The position numbers and the translations under genes were made by a program. From assembly GCA_023266075.1 (NCBI GenBank), contig JAHFRX010000042.1:1-10642 (forward strand): DNA of 10,642 bases, given 5' to 3'. This document shows, piece by piece, positions 1 through 5,991 of the stretch (position 1 is the stretch's first letter; every line of letters starts with the position of its first letter). The notes under the pieces were generated by a model that saw only the letters and a program-made list of their open reading frames with translations, was not told the DNA's origin and did not search any database. The DNA comes from Legionellaceae bacterium (lineage in GTDB: Bacteria > Pseudomonadota > Gammaproteobacteria > Legionellales > Legionellaceae).

Positions 1-905
1 TGATATCTGGTACACCGACGATAGATAGCACCTATGACTTTACGATAACAGCGACGGATTCACTGAGAGATACGGGCTCTAAAGCATACGCGTTAGTGGT
101 CAGTGGTCCGCTGTCTATTTCTCCACAAACCTTGCCTGCCGCGGTACTTCATGCGGCATATCATCAAACAATTATGGCAAATCAGGGTGTGGCGCCTTAT
201 ACGTATGCGGTCACGGCGGGCGCATTGCCCATAGGGTTGGAGCTGAATCCTTCAACAGGTGTGATATCTGGTACACCGATGACAGATAGTACGTCTAACT
301 TTACTGTAACAGCGACGGATTCACTAGGAGAGACAGGCTCTAAAGCGTACGCGTTAGTGGTCAGTGGTCCGCTGTCTATTTCTCCACAAACCTTGCCTGC
401 CGCGGTACTTCATGCGGCATATCATCAAACAATCACGGCAAGCCAAGGTGTGGCACCTTATATGTATGCGGTCACGGCAGGTTCATTACCCACAGGGCTG
501 GAACTGAATCCCTCAACAGGTGTGATATCCGGTACACCGATGACAGATAGCACCTATGATTTTACGATAACAACGACGGATTCACTGGGAGAGACAGGCT
601 CTCAAGCCTACGCGCTAGTAGTCAGTGGTCTGCTGTCTATTTCTCCAGCTACTCTGCCGACTGCAGTGAACGGCATTTCTTATCGTCAAACCGTTACAGC
701 AAGTGATGGTGTGGCTCCATATGCGTATGCAATTACCGCAGGGTCGTTGCCAACAGGACTTTTACTAAATACGTCAACCGGAGTGATATTTGGCACACTA
801 ACGACATATGGCACGTTTAGCTTCACGGTGACTGCAACAGATGCAAATTCAGATACCGGTTCTCAGGCTTATACGGTTGAGGCCACGCATACGACGCATG
901 AGTAA
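1..905 (+). CDS. Large Ig-like repeat protein, 3' end only (putative Ig / He_PIG domains)
   Basis: An open frame enters from the left edge (first complete codon at position 3) and runs 300 residues to TAA at 903, followed at once by an in-frame TGA. The visible part is one partial and three full 87-residue repeats. Each carries the pattern Y-x-Q-T-[IV] ... G-V-A-P-Y-x-Y-A-[VI]-T-A-G-x-L-P-x-G-L-x-L-N-x-S-T-G-V-I, then an F-T-[VI]-T-x-T-D strand. That is the signature of putative Ig (He_PIG-type) beta-sandwich domains, known from large surface or secreted proteins. The last repeat is the most diverged and is followed by only seven residues (ATHTTHE), with no visible sorting motif, glycine-rich calcium repeats or membrane anchor. 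GTG at 96 could be read as a start, but the same repeat pattern continues upstream of it, so the gene simply extends off the window. Role is inferred: adhesion or surface structure. The secretion route cannot be judged without the N-terminus. Confidence 0.85.
   Translation, partial: ISGTPTIDSTYDFTITATDSLRDTGSKAYALVVSGPLSISPQTLPAAVLHAAYHQTIMANQGVAPYTYAVTAGALPIGLELNPSTGVISGTPMTDSTSNFTVTATDSLGETGSKAYALVVSGPLSISPQTLPAAVLHAAYHQTITASQGVAPYMYAVTAGSLPTGLELNPSTGVISGTPMTDSTYDFTITTTDSLGETGSQAYALVVSGLLSISPATLPTAVNGISYRQTVTASDGVAPYAYAITAGSLPTGLLLNTSTGVIFGTLTTYGTFSFTVTATDANSDTGSQAYTVEATHTTHE
3..98 (+). repeat. Partial Ig-like repeat (C-terminal third of a unit)
   Basis: This is the tail of an 87-residue unit cut by the window edge. 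It reads I-S-G-T-P ... S-T-Y-D-F-T-I-T-A-T-D-S-L, and it resembles the tail of the repeat at 360-620 (S-T-Y-D-F-T-I-T) more closely than that of the repeat at 99-359 (S-T-S-N-F-T-V-T). Confidence 0.8.
99..359 (+). repeat. Ig-like repeat unit 1 (261 bp, 87 residues)
   Basis: First full unit. The DNA at 87-172 is identical over 86 bases to 348-433, exactly 261 bases downstream, so units 1 and 2 are close copies at the nucleotide level and not only in protein. Confidence 0.85.
360..620 (+). repeat. Ig-like repeat unit 2 (261 bp, 87 residues)
   Basis: Second full unit, in phase with unit 1. Its first half matches unit 1 almost base for base. Its second half is closer to the partial unit at the window edge, giving a mosaic pattern. 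Confidence 0.85.
621..881 (+). repeat. Ig-like repeat unit 3, diverged terminal copy
   Basis: Third full unit with the same 87-residue spacing but clearly diverged DNA and protein. It has V-N-G-I-S-Y-R-Q-T-V near its start and G-T-L-T-T-Y-G-T-F-S-F in place of the S-G-T-P-M-T-D-S-T of the earlier copies. A diverged terminal copy is common where internal repeats are homogenised by recombination. Confidence 0.8.
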
Positions 906-933
906 TGATATGGCTCCATGGACGAGATCATTA
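903..933. other. Inverted repeat spanning the two convergent stop codons
   Basis: TAATGAT (903-909) and ATCATTA (927-933) are a perfect 7-bp inverted repeat around a 17-base centre. The left arm contains the stop codon of the Ig-repeat gene and the right arm the stop of the opposing gene. It is AT-rich with no T-run, so it is at best a weak bidirectional terminator. Confidence 0.3.
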
Positions 934-2478
934 AAGAGAAAATGAATTTCGCCTTGCTCTTCTTGGGTCTTGCTGCTTCTCTTCCTTTTCTTCGACGATA
1001 ATAGGGTGAGGCAATATCATCGATAAATCGATAAATGTTGTTGAGCGTGAGCGTGCTCTTCCTCGTTCTATCTCAATAGAAGGCGGTAGTAACTCTTCAT
1101 CAGCGCTAATTAATGGTGTTGCGCCTTTTGAGATCAGGTAAATTGCAAAATCATCATTTTTAGCGGCATATGCAATATCAACAAGGCTGTAACCTCGCCA
1201 CTCAAGGTGATTTATTTTCACGCAAATAGATTCTGCTAGAGGTTGTTGTGTTATTGTTAAGCGTGTATCTTGTACCGCACACGTCAGTAGCATCGTAGCG
1301 AGAGGCGTATACCCAAACTCAATGCTTTTAATCAAAAGACATAACGTGTGTTCGTCAAATTCTATTTGATACGTCGATACATCTTGCTGCAGCAAATACC
1401 GTGAAAGTTGATTGAGTGTTTCCCACAAAAAATGTTTCTCATCTGTAAGTATTTCAGCACAGGAAGTTTCTGAAAGCTCGAGGCAACGGTTGAACGCATC
1501 ATAAAGAGCGCTGTCAGGAGAGAGCTCAGTGTCTATTGCTTTGACAAGGCTTTCGCATGTCATCAGAGTGAGCTCAGACCGACTAAAGTGACCCACCGGA
1601 AAGATTGTAAATTGATATATATCCTGTAAGTAGCACAAGTATAAACTGTAAAATCTGTCGTGAGAGATGTCTTTTTGAATGAGTGGTAGAATATCGGTTT
1701 GAAATTCACACTTAAATCGGAGGATTGTTTCAATAATATGCTCTTTGGCGAGCGTAATGCTTAGATCTTCGTTGGGTGGTTTTTTAAAAACGTGATCGAA
1801 TAATAGGTGAATCAATGATATCGGCGTCAGATAAAGTCTGAGCATCGTCACTACAATTTCATCTGATAAGATTCTGTCGTAATCAACTTGAAATTGCTTG
1901 AGTTGGCCCGTTGCGCATAAGAGTGTTGAGTTTTCCCACCAATCCAGATGCTCCTTACAAAAAAAAGGCGTCATGATGCGAAGGAGTTTGATGCCAACAT
2001 TTTCTTTATTAAACGAAAATGGAGGTCGGTCTTTTTCAAACAGTGTTAACCAACTGGGAGATAGCCTTTGTGTAAAATAAAGTTCTTTTGTTGTACGACT
2101 TTGAGCGAGACATAACGTGCTACTCTCAAAAGGAGTGCTTGTCAGCACATTGAGAAAGATGAGAGCACCTAAATTTTTTGCTTTACCCGCTTTGAAGTCA
2201 GGTATGATGAGTGCAGGGTCAACCTGATGAAAGGGGATAACGCGATCGCCTAGCCGAGCATCAGTATAAATTGTAGGGGTGTTGATGCCTTTATTTTGAT
2301 AGTCTGGCATGAGGTTATTCGGCTCATCATTGACTGTGGGAACTAAAAGGCGCAATAGGAGACTATGGAATAAGTTTATTTTATATTCTAAAGAGAGGAA
2401 CCTTGTGCTCATCTCACAGGGAGGCATCCCTCGGAGATACATAAATGTATACGTGCTACTGCTTTTTCTGGAATGCAT
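931..2478 (-). CDS. Unrecognised 515-residue protein, ankyrin-like, candidate secreted effector
   Basis: I do not recognise the family. The protein is largely helical-looking with no signal peptide and no clear membrane segment. Two segments near the C-terminus resemble degenerate ankyrin repeats: residues about 377-408 (ending T-P-L-A-T-M-L-L) and 425-456 (Y-S-L-V-D-I-A-Y-A-A-K-N-D-D-F-A-I-Y-L then S-K-G-A-T-P-L). The end has an Arg/Ser-rich stretch (471-480), a Glu-rich block EEKEE (496-500), a basic RRARR (506-510) and a terminal NSFSL. A Glu-rich block in the last ~20 residues plus hydrophobic residues near the end resembles Dot/Icm type IV translocation signals, so secretion into a host is a plausible inference only. 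The start is uncertain. ATG at 2478 has no Shine-Dalgarno. Alternatives are ATG at 2427 (residue 18, GAGGG directly abutting) and ATG at 2412 (residue 23). The gene has its own candidate promoter beginning over the dacB stop codon, and it converges on the Ig-repeat gene with a 25-base gap. Confidence 0.75.
   Translation of the reverse strand: MHSRKSSSTYTFMYLRGMPPCEMSTRFLSLEYKINLFHSLLLRLLVPTVNDEPNNLMPDYQNKGINTPTIYTDARLGDRVIPFHQVDPALIIPDFKAGKAKNLGALIFLNVLTSTPFESSTLCLAQSRTTKELYFTQRLSPSWLTLFEKDRPPFSFNKENVGIKLLRIMTPFFCKEHLDWWENSTLLCATGQLKQFQVDYDRILSDEIVVTMLRLYLTPISLIHLLFDHVFKKPPNEDLSITLAKEHIIETILRFKCEFQTDILPLIQKDISHDRFYSLYLCYLQDIYQFTIFPVGHFSRSELTLMTCESLVKAIDTELSPDSALYDAFNRCLELSETSCAEILTDEKHFLWETLNQLSRYLLQQDVSTYQIEFDEHTLCLLIKSIEFGYTPLATMLLTCAVQDTRLTITQQPLAESICVKINHLEWRGYSLVDIAYAAKNDDFAIYLISKGATPLISADEELLPPSIEIERGRARSRSTTFIDLSMILPHPIIVEEKEEKQQDPRRARRNSFSL
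2418..2431 (-). other. Small hairpin just upstream of an alternative start
   Basis: AGGGA (2418-2422) and TCCCT (2427-2431) form a 5-bp stem with a 4-base loop. On the minus strand it covers the GAGGG that could serve as ribosome binding site for internal starts of the effector-like gene, with ATG at 2412 lying just downstream. It may be coincidental coding sequence. Confidence 0.25.
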
Positions 2479-2507
2479 GATGGGCGCTTTAATTTAAAAA
2501 AGAACCC

Positions 2508-2537
2508 ATAGTATTATTTGAATGCAAATATTGTCAA
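2508..2537 (-). promoter_or_regulatory. Candidate sigma-70 promoter of the effector-like gene
   Basis: Read on the minus strand, a perfect -35 box TTGACA (2537-2532) is followed by an 18-base spacer and TACTAT (2513-2508, four of six matches to TATAAT). Transcription would start near 2500, about 22 bases before ATG 2478. The -35 box contains the TGA stop codon of dacB (2536-2534), so the promoter starts inside the end of the upstream gene. Confidence 0.6.
2515..2530. promoter_or_regulatory. Inverted repeat filling the promoter spacer (possible operator)
   Basis: TATTTG (2515-2520) and CAAATA (2525-2530) are perfect 6-bp arms around AATG. They occupy almost exactly the 18-base spacer (2514-2531) between the proposed -35 and -10. 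That is a classic place for a dimeric repressor to bind. It could also act as a weak stem after dacB. No cognate regulator is in the window. Confidence 0.35.
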
Positions 2538-4327
2538 TACAATGAGAACCGTCCTGAATCTAATAATGTCCAGGTTCGTGTTGCATTGGAGGCTTTATTT
2601 TTGATCCACAGCAATTGATTAGAGTCGGGTGCTGAGATACCCTCTACTGCAATGGCAAAAGAGTACTTCTGTTGTAATTGTTGCAGTGCTCGCCAAACGC
2701 TTTTTAAGTCATTACCTTGATCTTGCAAGATCAGATGATCGTTGCGAAATAAGACAGTGACCGGTAAACCTTTTAAGGATTGTTTAATTGCATATTCAAG
2801 ACGTCTCCAGTGATTGATTTGGTTACGTTGCAGTTCTGCCTGTGTCGGGCGCTGTTGGAATGAGACACGCTCATGCGCATTCGGTAAGCTTGCGACTTTT
2901 TTATTTTCAGGTTTTTGGCGTAAAAAATAGTCGCAAATGGTATCAATTAATGGACGATAGCGTCCAGAAACATTAGGATGTGTTTTGGATGTGCGATTGA
3001 TATATAACGCGAAAGCAAGTGTGTGCGCATTTGCTGTATATAAATAACCGGATAAGCTTACGACACCAGATAATGTCCCCGTTTTAGCACGGATGAAACC
3101 TTGTTGATAAGGTTTTTTCAAGCGCTTTTGCAATGTCCCATCTTGGCCTGCAATGGGAAGAGCTGCGATATATTCATAAGCCAGTGGAAACCGCCGATGT
3201 AAGTATTGCAAGAGTTCTACGGTTTGTTTCGCAGAAAGCCTATCATCACGCGAGAGACCTGAGCCATCTGTTAAGATAGCATTGTCGAGCGAGATCCCTG
3301 TTTGTTTTTGTAAAAATGCTTTTACAGTAATTTGTGCTTCTTTCCAATTTTCAGGATGACCCGCTAACATATCCGCTGCATGTAAATATAAGCTATCCGC
3401 ATAAAGGTTATCTGAAGGCTTTAATGTGTCTGCGAGTAGTTGTGTGATGGGTTTTGACGCATGTGTTGCGAAGAGAAGAGCGTGGTGTGGCGCAACACCC
3501 AAATTGACGTCACCTTGTAGTGTGATGCCAATGGCTTTTAAGCGTGAACGAATTTGAGCCTCCATGTATTGACGTGGGTTACGGATGGGGATTCGTTGTA
3601 TGACAGCCCATTGTCCGACAGTAATACAGCCACGAACATTAAGATTATTTTTATCATCCATGAGATAACTTAATCCGCACCCTTTACTGTGTAGCGTGGT
3701 GTTGACTTGATTATTGATATTGATGCTAATATCTTTGCTATTGAACTCAATGAACGCGGGCTGATTAGGTTTAGCGTTAGGATTAACGGTTACTGTCAGA
3801 CGATTTTCATCGAGAATGACTGGCGCTAAAGGTGCACCGTAACTATGTAACAAATCTTTTTCTGACCAACCAGGCGGATAAGCATCGATATTAGCGTGGT
3901 TGCTCAGCAGTATCACATTGCCGTGAATTTTTTTTACCCCCCATTTAGGAAGCTCTGCAAATAAAGTATCAAGATGTGCTGTCGTAAAAGATGGATCTCC
4001 CGGCAGATTGAGATAAAGAGAGCCTTGAAGAACGCCATTTTCAAGATGAGAAGCATCGGTACTCAATGTTGTTTTAAAGCGATAGTCAGGGCCTAAAACC
4101 AGTAGAGCGGCGGCGTCTGAGAACAATTTCATATTGCTTGCGGGGATTAAGACACGCGAGGCATTGCGATTATAAAGTGTTTCATTTGTATTTAAATCAA
4201 CGATTAAAGCGCTCATATTAATCGCAGGATCAATTTGATTAATGATCTTATCCGTGCTTTGTTGCATGTTATCAGCAAATGCTGTGTGCAGTAGGAACGA
4301 TAGTACGAGGATGTATTTTTTATTCAT
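2534..4327 (-). CDS. dacB: PBP4-type D-alanyl-D-alanine carboxypeptidase/endopeptidase with C-terminal extension
   Basis: Periplasmic low-molecular-mass penicillin-binding protein of the peptidase S13 family, which trims or cleaves D-Ala-linked peptides of peptidoglycan. It has a signal peptide at residues 1-18 (MNKK, hydrophobic core, cleavage after A-F-A). The catalytic S-x-x-K is SNMK at 64-67, the second motif is DGSGLSRDD at 354-362, and KTGT is at 415-418. Two cysteines (217 and 234) in the inserted domain could form a disulfide. Two oddities stand out. The second motif normally reads SGLSRxN, but here the Asn position is Asp 362 (codon GAT). The protein is 597 residues, against about 480 for the E. 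coli enzyme, the excess being an unassigned region from about 470 to the end, rich in Gln, Arg and Lys. Translation starts at ATG 4327. A weak AGG 7 bases upstream overlaps the stop of the preceding gene, 8 bases away, suggesting co-transcription and coupling. Confidence 0.9.
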   Translation of the reverse strand: MNKKYILVLSFLLHTAFADNMQQSTDKIINQIDPAINMSALIVDLNTNETLYNRNASRVLIPASNMKLFSDAAALLVLGPDYRFKTTLSTDASHLENGVLQGSLYLNLPGDPSFTTAHLDTLFAELPKWGVKKIHGNVILLSNHANIDAYPPGWSEKDLLHSYGAPLAPVILDENRLTVTVNPNAKPNQPAFIEFNSKDISININNQVNTTLHSKGCGLSYLMDDKNNLNVRGCITVGQWAVIQRIPIRNPRQYMEAQIRSRLKAIGITLQGDVNLGVAPHHALLFATHASKPITQLLADTLKPSDNLYADSLYLHAADMLAGHPENWKEAQITVKAFLQKQTGISLDNAILTDGSGLSRDDRLSAKQTVELLQYLHRRFPLAYEYIAALPIAGQDGTLQKRLKKPYQQGFIRAKTGTLSGVVSLSGYLYTANAHTLAFALYINRTSKTHPNVSGRYRPLIDTICDYFLRQKPENKKVASLPNAHERVSFQQRPTQAELQRNQINHWRRLEYAIKQSLKGLPVTVLFRNDHLILQDQGNDLKSVWRALQQLQQKYSFAIAVEGISAPDSNQLLWIKNKASNATRTWTLLDSGRFSLY

Positions 4328-4335
4328 TGACCGGC

Positions 4336-5862
4336 CTATTCATATTCAGGTAAAGGTTGTTGGTCAGGAAACAATTCTGAAAGCGGAACAGAGAACCCAT
4401 CCTCACGTACAATACGCGCATGTTTACGTTGGAGTTGACGTGGCTCGTCTACGCCACAAGAATGGCACAATACACCGACCTCGTGTGCCATGTTTGTAGC
4501 GTAGTGATGGACGCGCTCTGCTTTGTCTTCTACGACTAATCCACGTTGTAAACGAGGATTATGCGTGGTGATTCCGGTGGGGCATGTGTTTTTGTGACAT
4601 CTAAGTGCTTGAATACAGCCTAACGCAAATAAAAAGCCACGTGCAGAAGTGACAAAATCAGCACCCGCACACAATGCCCATGTGACTTCGGCAGGCGTAA
4701 TGAGTTTACCTGCGACGATGACTTTAATTCGGTTTTTGAGATTATAGGTGATTAAAATATCAATCAATTTAGGTAAGGATTCTGATATCGGGATCCCCAT
4801 ATAATCCATGAGACCTTGTGGTGATGCACCAGTGCCGCCATCAGCACTATCGAGAGTGATGAAATCTGGTGCGTGTCGAATACCCCGCTGATGAATACTT
4901 AAACATAAATCATGTAACCAATCATAACTTCCTAGCACAAATTTACAGCCTACAGGTTTCCCTGTGGTTTCGCGAACATGCTCAATCATATCTAACAATT
5001 CACCGACATTGGCAATGTCGGGATGACGATTAGGGCTGATAGAGTCTTGATAAGGTGGAATGCCACGAATTTCTGCCACCTCTGGAGTGACTTTTATTGC
5101 TGGCAAAATACCTCCCTTACCAGGCTTGGCACCTTGACTCAGCTTAATTTCAAACATTTTAACATTGTCGCGTGCTGCAAGTTCTTTCAGGCGTGTGTCA
5201 CTTAAGTGACCGTGCTCATCACGAACACCATATTTTGCTGTCCCAATTTGAACAACCAGATCACATCCAGACTCTAAATGATACGATGAAACACCACCCT
5301 CCCCAGTGTTTAGCCAACATCCTGCTTTTTTTGCACCACTGGCCAATGCGCGAATGGCTTGTTTTGAAAGTGCGCCATAACTCATCGCTGAAATGTGAAA
5401 AAAATGACTGGTGACATAGGGCTCTTTAGTATATGGCCCAATTTCAATCGGGCAAGTTTCGACTTCACTTTCGGCGAGCACAGGAAATGGTGCACTGACG
5501 AAATAGACTGTACCCACGGTATTTAGCGGACGTGTAGAGCCAAACCCTAATGTGGTATCGATGTTCTTCGCAGCGCGATACACCCAACTCCGTTCAGCAC
5601 GGTTAAAGGGAAGCTCCTCTCTATCATTGGTGAAGAAATATTGTCTGAAAAATTCACCAAGATATTCACTTATATATCGAAAATGTCCGATGATTGGGTA
5701 ATTTCGTAATACGGCGTGTTTTTTTTGGCGTTTATCCATAATATAAACGGTAATGAGGAGAACAATAAGTACCAGTGCTATGATTCGAATCAGAAACTGG
5801 TCTATCAAAATGGTATCCGTTAAATAGGGATATTTTTGAAAAATAGATACTTCTTCTGACAT
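4336..5862 (-). CDS. Membrane-anchored FMN-binding glutamate-synthase-like protein (GltB central/FMN domain)
   Basis: The protein is 508 residues from ATG 5862. One membrane helix lies at about residues 24-42, ahead of a basic K-R-Q-K-K. A TIM-barrel domain like the FMN/2-oxoglutarate part of glutamate synthase follows: HISAMSYGALS (about 157-167), LSQGAKPGKGG (241-251), and DSADGGTGASP (338-348). Cysteines 416, 422 and 427 have C-x5-C-x4-C spacing ending in NTCPTG, matching the 3Fe-4S cluster of GltB. The N-terminal glutaminase domain and C-terminal GltB beta-helix are absent, so it cannot take ammonia from glutamine by itself. The reaction and electron donor are unknown. Such proteins are often simply annotated as FMN-binding glutamate synthase family. 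The frame stays open upstream to ATG 5952, but only ATG 5862 has a good Shine-Dalgarno, and the candidate promoter lies between the two. It is first in a probable two-gene unit with dacB. The topology suggests a cytoplasmic catalytic domain tethered to the inner membrane. Confidence 0.85.
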   Translation of the reverse strand: MSEEVSIFQKYPYLTDTILIDQFLIRIIALVLIVLLITVYIMDKRQKKHAVLRNYPIIGHFRYISEYLGEFFRQYFFTNDREELPFNRAERSWVYRAAKNIDTTLGFGSTRPLNTVGTVYFVSAPFPVLAESEVETCPIEIGPYTKEPYVTSHFFHISAMSYGALSKQAIRALASGAKKAGCWLNTGEGGVSSYHLESGCDLVVQIGTAKYGVRDEHGHLSDTRLKELAARDNVKMFEIKLSQGAKPGKGGILPAIKVTPEVAEIRGIPPYQDSISPNRHPDIANVGELLDMIEHVRETTGKPVGCKFVLGSYDWLHDLCLSIHQRGIRHAPDFITLDSADGGTGASPQGLMDYMGIPISESLPKLIDILITYNLKNRIKVIVAGKLITPAEVTWALCAGADFVTSARGFLFALGCIQALRCHKNTCPTGITTHNPRLQRGLVVEDKAERVHHYATNMAHEVGVLCHSCGVDEPRQLQRKHARIVREDGFSVPLSELFPDQQPLPEYE

Positions 5863-5868
5863 GATTAT

Positions 5869-5872
5869 CCTC
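5869..5872 (-). promoter_or_regulatory. Ribosome binding site that fixes the start at 5862
   Basis: GAGG on the minus strand lies 6 bases before ATG 5862. The upstream in-frame ATG at 5952 has no comparable site, so the shorter 508-residue protein is preferred. Confidence 0.75.
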
Positions 5873-5896
5873 GCAACATATCCTTGTATAACGACT

Positions 5897-5925
5897 ATGT
5901 TACCTGCGGTAGAAAAACTTGTCGA
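5897..5925 (-). promoter_or_regulatory. Candidate sigma-70 promoter of the gltB-like/dacB pair
   Basis: On the minus strand TCGACA (5925-5920, five of six matches to TTGACA) is followed by a 17-base spacer and TAACAT (5902-5897, four of six). Transcription would begin near 5890, giving a leader of about 28 bases before ATG 5862. TTATAC just downstream is an alternative -10. Confidence 0.5.
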
Positions 5926-5951
5926 TAAAAAGCGAAAGTTAATTCTTGGCA

Positions 5952-5966
5952 TATACTTAAAGTATA
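5952..5966. promoter_or_regulatory. 15-bp perfect palindrome in the divergent intergenic region
   Basis: TATACTTAAAGTATA has two 7-base arms around a central A. Each arm supplies a TATACT hexamer on its own strand (five of six matches to TATAAT), so the element could hold back-to-back -10 boxes or act as an operator for a dimeric regulator. It lies 25 bases upstream of yqgE. No convincing -35 was found at proper spacing on either strand. Confidence 0.45.
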
Positions 5967-5982
5967 CATTTTTGTTATTGCT

Positions 5983-5987
5983 GAGGA
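5983..5987 (+). promoter_or_regulatory. Ribosome binding site selecting ATG 5992 for yqgE
   Basis: GAGGA lies 4 bases before ATG 5992 but only 1 base before the in-frame GTG at 5989, so the ATG is the better start. Confidence 0.7.
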
Positions 5988-5991
5988 TGTG

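Noticed and set aside
3..881. CRISPR array or intergenic satellite from the regular 261-base repeats
   Set aside because: Repeats are in frame, too long, lack spacers, and encode Ig-like domains.
96..905. GTG at 96 as the start of the Ig-repeat gene
   Set aside because: The same repeat pattern continues in frame to the left edge, so the GTG is an internal valine.
2479..2507. A PmrA-type regulatory box ahead of the effector-like gene
   Set aside because: The AT-rich leader contains TTAAATTAAAG but no convincing tandem repeat at the right position relative to the promoter.
5863..5952. A longer gltB-like protein starting at ATG 5952
   Set aside because: That ATG lacks a ribosome binding site, the extra 30 residues look unlike the family, and the best promoter match lies downstream of it. 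ATG 5862 has GAGG at ideal spacing.
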